Counted from the first letter of the stretch, positions 47,303 to 56,612 are shown. The stretch is 64,000 nucleotides of DNA from an uncultured Caldilineaceae bacterium (GCA_951812725.1 OX638330.1:1488001-1552000); one strand, 5' to 3'. Notes: generated by a model not told the origin, from the sequence alone. Made by a program: numbers and translations.

Positions 47303-48331
47303 TCATTGGTTCTCCACAACGAAAAAGTCGGAAGCGCTCCAGCCTATCAATGGGTTGCCGGCATCGTCGAGCATGCCAGGCACTCGCATTCGGTACCACA
47401 GATATCCGTCCCTTGCGACAGGGTATTGCTCGTATTCTGAATCCAGACCGGCATCCAGCACAACCATCGTTGTTCCTTCTTCAATAATCTGGACAAGCAG
47501 CCCCTCTATTCCAGGATCTTCTCTCATTTTTACGCCCAATCCTTCAGTATCGCCCACGATGACGTTGGCGTTGATGGGCAACTGGACCGGAGCGGGTGTA
47601 GCTGTTGGACCGGGCGTGGCTGTCGGCGGCTGAATCGTCGGCGTTTCAGAAACAACCTGCTGGACAGCTGGTTCGCTGACCGGCTCGGAAGATATTTCCG
47701 GCGAGCCAGTCAATCGAGAGATTCCCAGCCACACCAGTCCAGCGATAAGTACGAGCACGACGCCGCCAATGGCCCAAACTGGACCGGTACGACCGAGTTT
47801 GCGGCTGGGGGGGAGTTGGGCCGCTACTTCGGCAGCAGGTGTTTCTTCAAAGTAACTATATTCTCTTTCACTTTGGGGATCGGCAGATTCCTCCGAGTCA
47901 GGAGCGATGTTTACCCAGCCTGTACCAGGGGATTCAGCTGGCTGCGGGTCGAATTCCTGTTCGACATAGTCTTCAACGGCCGGCTCTGCCGGAGTCGAGT
48001 CGGTGTCCAGACTGCTGCCGAAAGTGTATTCGTTTTCAGGGGGTTCCGATGGGGCAGCTGAATCCAGCTGTCGAAATGATGCGTCAAGTGTTTCGTCGGC
48101 TTCGTTATCCCCAGGAAATACAGGTTCAACTTCGCCCAAAAGCGGTTCGGAGTCGGTCGGCGAAAACTGTTCCGTCCCCGATGGGAAATCCGGTTCGGTC
48201 ACATCTGGCACTTCTTGCCCAAAGTCCGCGGTTGGCTCTGGTTCCTTCTCGTTTGACAGCTGTTCTTCCGACGCAAAGACCGGCTCTTCGAAATCAGTTT
48301 CGCTGTCAGGACGCCGGGTCTCATCAATCAC
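47303..48331 (-). CDS. Membrane-anchored protein with SH3-like C-terminal domain
   Basis: A 342-residue protein: ~180 acidic low-complexity residues, one membrane segment (VWAIGGVVLVLIAGLVWLGI, about 185-205), a Pro/Thr-rich spacer (IQPPTATPGPTATPAP) and a C-terminal bacterial SH3-like domain (VKMREDPGIEGLLVQIIEEG, WYRMRVPGML, IGWSASDFFVVE). The topology predicts the SH3-like domain outside, perhaps contacting the cell envelope. The start is GTG; its GTGA overlaps the PolX stop (48328-48331), so it is translationally coupled to polX. Confidence 0.7.
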   Translation of the reverse strand: MIDETRRPDSETDFEEPVFASEEQLSNEKEPEPTADFGQEVPDVTEPDFPSGTEQFSPTDSEPLLGEVEPVFPGDNEADETLDASFRQLDSAAPSEPPENEYTFGSSLDTDSTPAEPAVEDYVEQEFDPQPAESPGTGWVNIAPDSEESADPQSEREYSYFEETPAAEVAAQLPPSRKLGRTGPVWAIGGVVLVLIAGLVWLGISRLTGSPEISSEPVSEPAVQQVVSETPTIQPPTATPGPTATPAPVQLPINANVIVGDTEGLGVKMREDPGIEGLLVQIIEEGTTMVVLDAGLDSEYEQYPVARDGYLWYRMRVPGMLDDAGNPLIGWSASDFFVVENQ

Positions 48332-50163
48332 TTTACGTACCTCCCGGATCTATTTCGCTTCAACAGTGCAAGCAGGTCAGCCAGTGGTTTGGCGTTGAGA
48401 ATGCTTTCGGCACGCAGCCCGGCCCGGCGGGCAGTGTGGACTCCAAAAGGCATCAGGTCAAGCTGGCTGATGCTGTGCGCGTCGCTGTTGATGACGATTG
48501 TGCAGCCCAGTTCGACGGCTTGGCGGGCATGTTCAGCTGAAAGGTCCAGCCGCTCGGGATTGGCATTCATCTCGACCGCGGTCCCGTTACTGGCGCAGGC
48601 CCGCATGACCTGCTCCAAATCGATTTCCGATGGCGGCCGTCTGCCAAGAAGCCTGCCAGTAGGGTGGCCCAGGATGTCCACATTCGGGTTGTCAATCGCC
48701 TTCAGGCAGCGTTCTGTGATTCGTTCACGATCCTGGCGTAAACCGCTATGTATACTGGCCACGACAATGTCCAGGGAGGCTAAGACATCGTCTGGCAAAC
48801 CCAACTCGCCGTCGCCGAGCACTTCCACCTCGGTGCCTTGAATCAGCCGAAAGTCGATGCCCTCGGCCGCGTAGCGCTCGTTGGTGGCATCGATCTCTTT
48901 ACGCTGGTCGAGGAGTGCCTTGGCGTCAACGCCGCGAGTAACGCCGAGGCCAATGCTGTGGTCGGTTACAGCCCAATAGCGATAACCCTTGTTGCGGGCA
49001 GCTTCGGCCATTTCGGCGACGGTGGACTTCCCGTCGCTCCAGGTTGTGTGGCCGTGCAGCTCGCCTCTTAGCCCGCTAGCCGAAATAAGCCTCGGTAGGT
49101 CACGATCCAGCGCGACGTCGACCACGGCGGCGCCTTCCCGAAGTTCCGGGGGCACCCACTGCAGTCCGATAAACTCGTAGAGCGACTCTTCGCTTTCAAA
49201 GTGGCGTTTTTCGCCTTCAAGGACGGGCTGGGGTGACTTCCTGTTTCCTATCGCTGACGCTGAAGAAAGAGCGGACACACCGTCCTCTTCAAGACGCCAA
49301 CCCCGGTCCAGCGCATGCGCGCTGAGGGCTGCAATATAACTTTCACTTCCGGTAGCAAGGCAAAGTGCGGCGCCCCAACGTTTTCTTTCAGTCAATCGAA
49401 GAGAGGCCTGCAGTCCGTCGACGAGCGCGACAGTCGCTCCTCCTGGCCCGTTTTCGACGACTTCCGCCACTTGCGGCAAACCTCTGAAGCGCTCTAAGGC
49501 CTCTTCAGGTGAATTGCTTACAGCCAGAAGACTGATTGAGCCAGTCGTCTCTCGCCAGCGGCGCAGGCTGCCGGCGATGGCAATGCGCTCGAAGGTGCCG
49601 GCTGCGGAACTCTCGCCCAGCTCCTGCATTATTTTGAGCGCCAGCGGACGGGAACTGCCGATTGGCGTGCGGTCATCCGAGCGTCGGCGGAGCAGGTCGA
49701 TGCTCTTGAGAATCCGCTCTTCCGTCTTAGCGCCAAATCCTTTCAGCCCGCGTAATTTGCCTTCCTGCGCGTATTTCTCCAGAGTTTCAACACTGGTTAT
49801 GTTCAGTTCTTTCCAGAATCGCTGGACAGTTTTCGGGCCGACGTCCGGAACCTGCATCATCGCCACAACGCCTTCCGGGACTTGGGCGGCGAGCTCGTCG
49901 TAATAGGGTAGGGAGCCAGTATCAAGTAGTGTTTCGATTTTTTCGGCAATGGCCTTACCAACCTTGGGAAGATCCTGCAACGCGCCGGCGGAAGCAACCG
50001 TGTTTATGTCTTCCTCGAGGGAATCGATTGTCCGGGCTGCATTCTGGTAAGCCATAACAACAAAACGGCTCTCTCCCAGGATTTGCAGCAAGTCGGCCGT
50101 TGACTTGAACAGGGCTGACACTTGCTTGTTACTTAGTTGGGGTCGTTTCGTGCTATCGACCAC
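48328..50163 (-). CDS. polX: PolX family protein with PHP domain; polymerase active site lost
   Basis: A 611-residue PolX: N-terminal HhH region (about 1-160), nucleotidyltransferase palm (about 165-290) and C-terminal PHP exonuclease domain (about 365-600). In canonical PolX the palm aspartates lie in GDIDIL and VDLR. Here the corresponding segments read GSISLL (S209, S211) and ASLR (S254), so all three metal-binding Asp are Ser. The PHP landmarks survive: ELHGHTTWSDGK (HxH), VTDHS, VASIHSG, DILGHPTGRL, EMNANPERLD and INSDAHS. The protein should therefore act as a 3'-5' exonuclease or PHP phosphoesterase without polymerase activity. Confidence 0.88.
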   Translation of the reverse strand: MVDSTKRPQLSNKQVSALFKSTADLLQILGESRFVVMAYQNAARTIDSLEEDINTVASAGALQDLPKVGKAIAEKIETLLDTGSLPYYDELAAQVPEGVVAMMQVPDVGPKTVQRFWKELNITSVETLEKYAQEGKLRGLKGFGAKTEERILKSIDLLRRRSDDRTPIGSSRPLALKIMQELGESSAAGTFERIAIAGSLRRWRETTGSISLLAVSNSPEEALERFRGLPQVAEVVENGPGGATVALVDGLQASLRLTERKRWGAALCLATGSESYIAALSAHALDRGWRLEEDGVSALSSASAIGNRKSPQPVLEGEKRHFESEESLYEFIGLQWVPPELREGAAVVDVALDRDLPRLISASGLRGELHGHTTWSDGKSTVAEMAEAARNKGYRYWAVTDHSIGLGVTRGVDAKALLDQRKEIDATNERYAAEGIDFRLIQGTEVEVLGDGELGLPDDVLASLDIVVASIHSGLRQDRERITERCLKAIDNPNVDILGHPTGRLLGRRPPSEIDLEQVMRACASNGTAVEMNANPERLDLSAEHARQAVELGCTIVINSDAHSISQLDLMPFGVHTARRAGLRAESILNAKPLADLLALLKRNRSGRYVK

Positions 50164-50380
50164 TATTTCTGTCCTCAGAATGTCTGCTATGATTCCTGTT
50201 TCGCTTAGACTTTTAGGTTACACTGATCATCTGGATCAACGCAAATGAGGTATATAGTACAGCAGAATGGTTGCTCACGAAATGGGACTTGGTTCGCTAT
50301 CCTATGTGCCTATCTCCAGAAATGACTGCTATCACGTTCTTGCGGTGACAGTGTCAGGGCCGGATAGGGTCAGCCGCTCT

Positions 50381-50425
50381 CTGAATCAGGATTTACTGGA
50401 TTCAAGGATTATTGGGATTACTGCA
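50381..50425. repeat. CTGAATCAGGATT-type repeat, copy 1
   Basis: Begins CTGAATCAGGATT and continues with spaced GGATT/GGGATT units. About 30 of the first 40 positions match the copy at 56876. Similar sequences recur in intergenic DNA of several environmental phyla, as I recall. Confidence 0.55.
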
Positions 50426-50529
50426 GTTCAGCCTCAATCCCTTGCCAGCATATCAGGGTATGGGACTTAGGGAATAGTAGTGAATGGAGCAGTGGAGAGT
50501 GAATTGCGGAGTGAGATTAGTGCGGCGCT

Positions 50530-50598
50530 GACGGTCGATGTTTTTGGAGGGGGGCCATGTCCTCCCGCGCAAGGGAAGGCCAAGAGCCCGATCACCAA
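50530..50598. repeat. Degenerate copy of the intergenic repeat
   Basis: Retains ACGGTCGATG, GGAGGGGGG, CGCAAGGGAAGGCC and CCCGATCACC in the same order as the right core of the ~210-bp repeat, with many changes. Its hairpins are weakened. Confidence 0.45.
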
Positions 50599-50982
50599 GA
50601 TGGGCGCGACAGTAAATTGAGACATCATATGGAGACTTCTTTCCCGCGGCACGCTGCAGGGGATTTCCGCAGCCGTTCAGAGGCTGTGCCAGCGCCTATC
50701 TTTCGTCGCGAATCAGTTTCGCCAATTTGATTCTATGAAACATTTTCATTCGACCATTCAGGGGCATCGAATTGTAGTGACGGCATTCGAAGCAGGCTGA
50801 AGGTTGAGGGCTGTCAGCTGGAGAGATGAAGTGATTTGGAGGCCTAATGATACGGAGTCCAGGTTCGCATTCTTGGTATAACATTAGTAGAATGTAGATT
50901 GCGTACGGCAAGGGTCTTGCCTTTCGCGCCCGGTGGTTCAGCACCTGCAAGGGACCGCCTTTTGTAGTTTATCCGATACTGG

Positions 50983-51189
50983 AAAGCCGCATACATTGTC
51001 TGTTTTGACAAACTCCTCATCTGCGCCGCCGGTCGGGTTCTCGGAGGGCATATTCGGTTGGTGGCAGCCAGGTTAGTGGAGCAGCACTTCTGGAATGCGC
51101 AGACACGGTCGGTGAGGGATGGTTTTGGAGGGAGGCGTTGCGGGGGCGCAGCCCCTGCACAAGGGAGGCCGCTTGCGGCCGACCGCCCG
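50983..51189. repeat. Intergenic repeat, ~207 bp, copy B
   Basis: Full-length copy aligned from AAGCCGCATACA to GACCGCCC. It shares ATATTCGGTTGG, GGCAGCCAGGTT, GACACGGTCGGTGAGGGATGG and the G+C-rich core with copy A. The terminal hairpin is GGCCGC/GCGGCC with a TT loop, differing from GGGCC/GGCCC in copies A and D but still fully paired. Confidence 0.8.
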
Positions 51190-51196
51190 GAACTGC

Positions 51197-51281
51197 AGTG
51201 GTCAGTGATCAGTGGTTAGTGGTCAGTGGAACACCAGTCGTCAGTGGAACGCCGGTGATTAGCGGTCGGTGGTCGGTGGGT
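51197..51281. repeat. Degenerate GTGGTCAGTG satellite
   Basis: About 85 bp of overlapping CAGTGGTCAGTG/ATCAGTGG/GTCGGTGG units lying between repeat copies B and C. Confidence 0.7.
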
Positions 51282-51359
51282 TGAGGCGGCAGGTGAGAGA
51301 GTAGACACCGTTCGCTAGACACGATGCTTGGGAAGATTGAGCGCGGTCGCTAGCCAGGG

Positions 51360-51419
51360 CGGGGCGTTGCGGGGGCGCAGCCCCTGCACAAGGGAGGCCG
51401 CTTGCGGCCGACCGCCCAT
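51360..51419. repeat. Intergenic repeat core, copy C
   Basis: Only the G+C-rich right core: GCGGGGGC/GCCCCTGC hairpin followed by GGCCGC/GCGGCC hairpin and GACCGCCCAT. The left ~140 bp are absent. Confidence 0.85.
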
Positions 51420-51517
51420 AGAAGAAGTAGAAAGATTAAAGAGCACCTTTGCTCGCCTCATTCAGGATTGCGAATCAGTTGAGGGCGAGTAGTTTCGTTC
51501 TTTCTTGAGAACACAAG

Positions 51518-52747
51518 GTGGACAGAAGATTGGCTACAATTCGACTGAGCAAAGTTTGCAAAGAGTTTGGCACACCCGGTGGATCCGGCCGGGGGGCGGC
51601 GATACCGTGGATGCGAACGTCAGGGCCCAGCGCGCGCGAGGGAGAAGACGAGGCGCCTGACCGTGTGCATGCGCTCGACCATGTCGATCTCACGGTCCCT
51701 GACGGACAAACGATGGCGGTGCTGGGGCCGTCGGGATGCGGGAAAAGTACACTGTTGCGTGTCGTTTCCGGTCTGGAATCGGATTACGCCGGCGACCTAT
51801 TCTATGACGACCGCAATATGCTGGACGTGGCGCCCAGAGACCGCTACATAGGCATGGTATTCCAGAATTACGCTCTATACCCCCACTTTGAGGGCCATGG
51901 CAATCTTTCCTTCTTTTTCCGGATGCGCAAGGCGCCGGACGAAGAGATCGAAGAGCGAATCCGCATAACCTCTGAAATAATGGGCATCGGCTTTCGCTCG
52001 CTGCTCCAGCGCAAACCGGGCACGCTGTCGGGCGGGCAACAGCAACGGGTTGCCATCGCGCGCGCCATCGTGCGCAGGCCGCAAGTCTTCCTCTTTGATG
52101 AGCCGCTCTCCAATCTGGATGCGAAGCTGCGCTCGCAGACACGTGTCGAAATCAAGCGCCTTTTGCGCCGTTTTGCTATAACTGCTCTCTATGTGACACA
52201 TGACCAGACCGAGGCGATGGCGCTGGGGGATCAGGTGGCGGTAATGCGGGCCGGTCAGATCGAGCAGGTGGGCCCGTTCGGGGAGGTGCGGCGACGGCCC
52301 GCGAACACCTTCGTGGCCGGCTTCCTTGGTGTGCCTCCTATGAACGTTCTGTACGGGGGGGTGGTGAGCGAGGGAGGCATCAGGCTGGGGCAAGAGCAAG
52401 CTATCTCTCCTGAGCCTTCTCAAATGGGCACGCTTAGCGTTGGGGACAGCCTGACGATCGGGATCAGGCCTGAATCAGTTCAGGTTCGAGTCGCCGAAGG
52501 GGAGCGGACGCCGGAAAGTGGTGAGGTTGGGATCCGGGCGGCCAATGTCTGGCGGGGGACTGTGGAGTCGGTGGAATCGGATTACGGCAGGCAGTTGCAG
52601 ATGATCGGTTTCCGCTGCGGCGACCACTTCCTGGTAGGGCAGGCGAGTGTTCGCGATCGCATTGCTCAGGGCGAGCAGGTTGAAGCGCATTTCGATCAGA
52701 CGGATTTTCACCTCTTTGATGCCAAGAGCGGGGCGCGGACAGACTGA
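51518..52747 (+). CDS. MalK/UgpC-like ABC ATPase with N-terminal insertion, orphan
   Basis: A 409-residue importer-type ATPase: Walker A LGPSGCGKSTLLRVVSGLE, Q-loop MVFQNYALYPHFEG, signature LSGGQQQRVAIARAIVRRP, Walker B VFLFDEPLSNLDAKLR and H-loop YVTHDQTEAMALGD, with a C-terminal TOBE/MalK-like regulatory domain. Between the first strand (IRLSKVCKEFG) and HALDHVDLTVPDGQ lies a ~35-residue Gly/Arg/Glu-rich insertion not usual for the family. The start is GTG (51518). No permease or binding-protein gene adjoins, so it may serve several sugar transporters encoded elsewhere. Confidence 0.85.
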   Translation: MDRRLATIRLSKVCKEFGTPGGSGRGAAIPWMRTSGPSAREGEDEAPDRVHALDHVDLTVPDGQTMAVLGPSGCGKSTLLRVVSGLESDYAGDLFYDDRNMLDVAPRDRYIGMVFQNYALYPHFEGHGNLSFFFRMRKAPDEEIEERIRITSEIMGIGFRSLLQRKPGTLSGGQQQRVAIARAIVRRPQVFLFDEPLSNLDAKLRSQTRVEIKRLLRRFAITALYVTHDQTEAMALGDQVAVMRAGQIEQVGPFGEVRRRPANTFVAGFLGVPPMNVLYGGVVSEGGIRLGQEQAISPEPSQMGTLSVGDSLTIGIRPESVQVRVAEGERTPESGEVGIRAANVWRGTVESVESDYGRQLQMIGFRCGDHFLVGQASVRDRIAQGEQVEAHFDQTDFHLFDAKSGARTD

Positions 52748-52755
52748 ACAGCAGT

Positions 52756-54699
52756 TCAGTTTACGCGCAGTTCCTCCAAGTCCGCCTCTTTCCTCTTTAC
52801 CCGCATGTACTGGCTCGTGTACAGGTCGTGGTAGAAGCCCTTCAGGTCCAATAACTCATCATGGCTGCCGCGCTCGATAATGCGATGGTCATTGACGACC
52901 AAAACCTCATCGGCGTTGCGAATTGTACTGAGTCGGTGGGCAATTACAAAAGCGGTGCGACCTTCGAGCAGCCGTAGTAACGCCTGTTGGAGATGCACTT
53001 CGGTACGCGTGTCGACGCTGCTGGTGGCTTCATCGAGGATGAGGATGCGAGGGTCGGCCAACACGGCCCGCGCAATCGCCAGCAACTGACGCTGCCCTTC
53101 GCTAAAATTGTTGCCCTGCTCCGAGACCTGCGAGTTGTATCCTCCCGGAAGTAACCTGATGAAGCTGTCGGCATTGGCCAATTTGGCCGCGTCCTCGACC
53201 TCGTCGTCGGTCGCTTCGAGACGGCCATAGCGAATGTTTTCGCGCACCGTGCCGGAAAAGAGGAAGGTATCCTGCAGAACGATCCCGAGCTGTTTCCGCA
53301 GAGAAGCCTGTTGCACGTCGCGAATGTCATGGCCGTCGATACGAATGCTGCCCTCATCTACGTCATAGAATCGGCTCAGCAAACTGATTATGGTCGTCTT
53401 ACCGGCGCCGGTCGGGCCCACCAACGCAATGGTGGCGCCGGGCTTGGCGTGGAGACTGATATTCTGCAGTACCGGTTCGTCTGGGGGTCTACTTTCCAGC
53501 TCGTTCTGTGAGGGCGATCTCTGACCATTACCCCTGGCCATTGGCGCGCGGTCCTGAGGGGCCTGGGGTTCGTCTTCGTAGCTGAAGCTCACATTTTCGA
53601 ACTGTACGTCGCCCTCAATTTCCTCCAGGGGCGGCGCATCGGGGCGGTCGGTAACGACGGGCTCCACGTCCAGGGTCTGAAAAATGCGCTCTGCGCCAGC
53701 AAGGGCCGATTGCAGCTGGTTATAGAGCATGGCAATGCCGCGCATTGGCCTGAAGAAGTTCATTATGTAGATGATGAAGGTTGCCAGTACGCCGACTTCC
53801 AGGATTCCCTGAATCGACAGCCAACCGCCGAGAAGCGCGGCCGCGGCTATCGTGATGGTCATCATGGTGGTGAACATCGGCCCCAGGGCGGCGGTGATGA
53901 TATCGGCGGTCATCCCGGCCTTGCGGTAGGTGGTATTGACTTCGAGGAAGTCTTCATATACCTCCTTTTCGCGGGCGAAGGCCTGTACAACGCGTGCCCC
54001 GGCGATGTTCTCCTCCATGACGGCGTTGAGGGCGCCGAGGTTGCGCTGCACGGTCCGAAACGCGGCGCGGCTGCGGCGGGTCACTTCACCGGTTATGTAT
54101 AGCATCAGCGGCATCAGTACGAGCATGGCCAGCGCCAGCTGCCAATTGAGCAGAAACATTGCGACAAAGGTTCCGCCCAGGAGCAGCACGTTCGAGGTGA
54201 ACTCGATCAGACCGTTGGACAGTGTGCGGTTGATGGCTTCCGAGTCATTCGTGATCCGGCTCATCAGGTCGCCCACCTGGTTGCGGTCGTGGAACACCAT
54301 CGACATTTCCTGGACGTGGCTGAAGAGGCCGCCGCGGATATCGGATACGAAGCGCTGGCCGAGCATAACCATGATCAGACCCTGGACTGTCGAGGCGGCT
54401 GCAGCGACGACATAAACGAAGGCGATCTGCACTACCAGGTTTCGCAGACCGACTGTATCGCCCGGTGCGATGAACTCATCTATTGCGCGGCCAAGCAGGA
54501 CAGGGCCATAGAGGCGCAATATCGTGCTGAATGTTACGAAGAGGGCGACAACCAGCAAATGCATGCGGTAAGGCCGCAGATAGGACGCCATTCTCTTGAG
54601 AGTTTGGCGCGTGTTGGCGGCGGCTTCCCCTGTCATCATGCCGCCGCCGCCAAATCCAAGGCGCATCGGCTGTCGTTGTGGTGTTCTGTTTACAGTCAT
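52756..54699 (-). CDS. ABC exporter half-transporter (canonical NBD)
   Basis: A 647-residue fused membrane-ATPase protein: six membrane segments in the first ~330 residues, then an NBD with Walker A VGPTGAGKTTIISLLSRFYD, signature NFSEGQRQLLAIARAVLADP, Walker B ILILDEATSSVD with the catalytic Glu, and H-loop VIAHRLSTIRNADEV. A ~35-residue linker (EDEPQAPQDRAPMARGNG...) interrupts the NBD. It is 53 nt downstream of its partner and probably forms a heterodimer that exports lipids, peptides or drugs. Confidence 0.9.
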   Translation of the reverse strand: MTVNRTPQRQPMRLGFGGGGMMTGEAAANTRQTLKRMASYLRPYRMHLLVVALFVTFSTILRLYGPVLLGRAIDEFIAPGDTVGLRNLVVQIAFVYVVAAAASTVQGLIMVMLGQRFVSDIRGGLFSHVQEMSMVFHDRNQVGDLMSRITNDSEAINRTLSNGLIEFTSNVLLLGGTFVAMFLLNWQLALAMLVLMPLMLYITGEVTRRSRAAFRTVQRNLGALNAVMEENIAGARVVQAFAREKEVYEDFLEVNTTYRKAGMTADIITAALGPMFTTMMTITIAAAALLGGWLSIQGILEVGVLATFIIYIMNFFRPMRGIAMLYNQLQSALAGAERIFQTLDVEPVVTDRPDAPPLEEIEGDVQFENVSFSYEDEPQAPQDRAPMARGNGQRSPSQNELESRPPDEPVLQNISLHAKPGATIALVGPTGAGKTTIISLLSRFYDVDEGSIRIDGHDIRDVQQASLRKQLGIVLQDTFLFSGTVRENIRYGRLEATDDEVEDAAKLANADSFIRLLPGGYNSQVSEQGNNFSEGQRQLLAIARAVLADPRILILDEATSSVDTRTEVHLQQALLRLLEGRTAFVIAHRLSTIRNADEVLVVNDHRIIERGSHDELLDLKGFYHDLYTSQYMRVKRKEADLEELRVN

Positions 54700-54752
54700 A
54701 GGATCATAGGGAGCGCGTACAGGATTGTGGATGCGCGCGGGAGTATTCGGGC

Positions 54753-56612
54753 TTATGCCTCTTCAAATTGAGAGTAGTAGATCTCCTGGTATATTTCACT
54801 GGAACCCAGGAGCTCCTCGTGCGTACCTTGGGCTGCTATTTTGCCGTTGTCCAGAACGAGTATCAGGTCGGCGTCAACCACACTGCTGATGCGCTGGGCG
54901 ACGAGGAAGGTGGTTGTTCCGTCCAGTTTCTCCTTGAGCGCTTCTTGTAGCCGCACCTCGGTATCGAGGTCGACAGCACTAGTGCTGTCGTCGAGAATGA
55001 GGACGGCCGGCTTGGTCAGCAAGGCGCGTGCAATGGCAATTCGTTGTTTCTGCCCTCCTGAAAGATTGGCGCCGCGTGCCTCGACCATGCTTTCGTAGCC
55101 TTCCGGCATTTGCATGATAAAACTATGGGCCTGGGCCGCTTCTGCGGCGTTGACCACTTCCTCCATCGACGCCTCGGGACGCCCGTAGGCGATATTTTCA
55201 CGCACCGTTCCTGCGAACAGGGTCGTCTGCTGCAGGACGACGCCGATGTGCCGGCGCAATTCAGTCGGCTCCCAATCACGTATGTCGATGCCGTCCAGCC
55301 GGATCTCGCCACTGACGGCATCGTAGAAGCGGGGAATGAGATTGACGAGCGTACTTTTGCCGGCGCCGGTGGCACCCATGAGGGCAACTTTCTGGCCGGG
55401 CGAGGCCTGCAGATGGATTCCGTCCAACACCTCTTCGCCGACCGGCCGCCTGACGCCGTTGACCAACTGCACCGTCCTCTGTTCATCTTCCCAGGCGCGG
55501 TCCGCAGAGGTGCTGCGCGTCAAAGCGTTCTCGTCGCCATTGGTGGAAGAGCCGGGTGCGGGTCGCAATCTTGAGCCAGAATAGCGGAAAGAAACGTTTT
55601 CAAACGTGATTTCGCCTTCGGGTTCTTTGCGGACTCCCGGCGTGGACGGCGGTTGAATGGCGGGCACCGTGTCCTGTACTTCCACGATTCTTTTTGACGA
55701 GGCCTCAGCACGGGAGATCATTGCCAGGATATTGCTGAGCAGCAGAAGGGGCGACATTCCGATCAGCATGTAGTTGCTGAAGGCAACTAATTCGCCGATT
55801 GTCAGGCGTCCACCGATGACGTCGAGGCCGCCTCGCCAGATGGCCAAGGTGGCGCCCAGGTTCGTCACAACAAGCAGCACAGGCATCACCAGTGCCAGGT
55901 ACCTGCCAACCTTAATGTTCTGATCCATGTATTCCTGATTCTGCACGTTGAACAGATCGACCTCGTGTTGTTCGCGCACAAAGGCCTTGACAACATGCAC
56001 GCCGGCCAGGTTTTCCTGTACCTGTGTATTCAGTTTGCCAAGCTTTTCCTGGACGATTGTAAACAGAGGGCCAACGACGCGGAGGAGCCAGGAAATCACG
56101 GCGCCAGAAATCACCAGCATGCCGACCATAACCAGGCTTAGCCGCCAGTCGATTACGAGCATCATGGCGAGGCTGCCGACCACCATCAGTGCAGTTCTCA
56201 GCAGGAGCGCCAGGCCTGCGCTCAAAAACATGCGGGCAACATCGACATCGCTGGACACACGCGTCATCAGCTGACCAGTCTGCATGCGGTCCAGATTGGC
56301 GAAGGAGAAGCGCTGGATGTGGCGAAACAGGTCGTTGCGCAGGTCGAAGGCGATTCCTTGCGAAATCTGCGCGCGGGCGATTCCCTGGCCGATGGTTGTG
56401 GCGGCGCCCAAGACTGCAGCCAACAACATTACGCCGCTGCCTTGCCAGACGACAACCATGTTCCCGGCGCGAATGCCCTGGTCGATAATGTACTGGACCA
56501 TGCGGGGCGTCACCAGCTCCATCAGAACCGGTAGAATTGTCGTGACCAGCCCCAGTACGGCCATCCACTTATAGGGTCCTACGTAGCGAATTACTCTGGC
56601 AAGTCCACTCAT
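54753..56612 (-). CDS. ABC exporter half-transporter (degenerate-site partner)
   Basis: A 619-residue exporter half: six membrane segments (about 15-300), Walker A MGATGAGKSTLVNLIPRFYD, signature NLSGGQKQRIAIARALLTKP, Walker B VLILDDSTSAVD and H-loop LVAQRISSVVDADLI. The catalytic Glu after Walker B is Asp, and the H-loop His is Gln (AQRIS), which is the pattern of the degenerate subunit in heterodimeric exporters. A linker of ~35 residues (LRPAPGSSTNGDENALTRS...) is inserted in the NBD, as in its partner. Confidence 0.9.
   Translation of the reverse strand: MSGLARVIRYVGPYKWMAVLGLVTTILPVLMELVTPRMVQYIIDQGIRAGNMVVVWQGSGVMLLAAVLGAATTIGQGIARAQISQGIAFDLRNDLFRHIQRFSFANLDRMQTGQLMTRVSSDVDVARMFLSAGLALLLRTALMVVGSLAMMLVIDWRLSLVMVGMLVISGAVISWLLRVVGPLFTIVQEKLGKLNTQVQENLAGVHVVKAFVREQHEVDLFNVQNQEYMDQNIKVGRYLALVMPVLLVVTNLGATLAIWRGGLDVIGGRLTIGELVAFSNYMLIGMSPLLLLSNILAMISRAEASSKRIVEVQDTVPAIQPPSTPGVRKEPEGEITFENVSFRYSGSRLRPAPGSSTNGDENALTRSTSADRAWEDEQRTVQLVNGVRRPVGEEVLDGIHLQASPGQKVALMGATGAGKSTLVNLIPRFYDAVSGEIRLDGIDIRDWEPTELRRHIGVVLQQTTLFAGTVRENIAYGRPEASMEEVVNAAEAAQAHSFIMQMPEGYESMVEARGANLSGGQKQRIAIARALLTKPAVLILDDSTSAVDLDTEVRLQEALKEKLDGTTTFLVAQRISSVVDADLILVLDNGKIAAQGTHEELLGSSEIYQEIYYSQFEEA

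Larger units (their letters stand above)
50164..51517. other. Repeat-rich intergenic region
   Basis: 1.35 kb without a credible gene. It holds a CTGAATCAGGATT-type repeat (50381), a degenerate copy of the intergenic repeat (about 50530-50598), copy B (50983-51189), a GTGGTCAGTG satellite (51197-51281) and the core-only copy C (51360-51419). The short open frames here encode no recognisable protein. Confidence 0.7.

Noticed and set aside
50696..50950. 84-residue reverse open frame in the repeat-rich gap
   Set aside because: No ribosome site, composition unlike the neighbouring genes, no recognisable motif.
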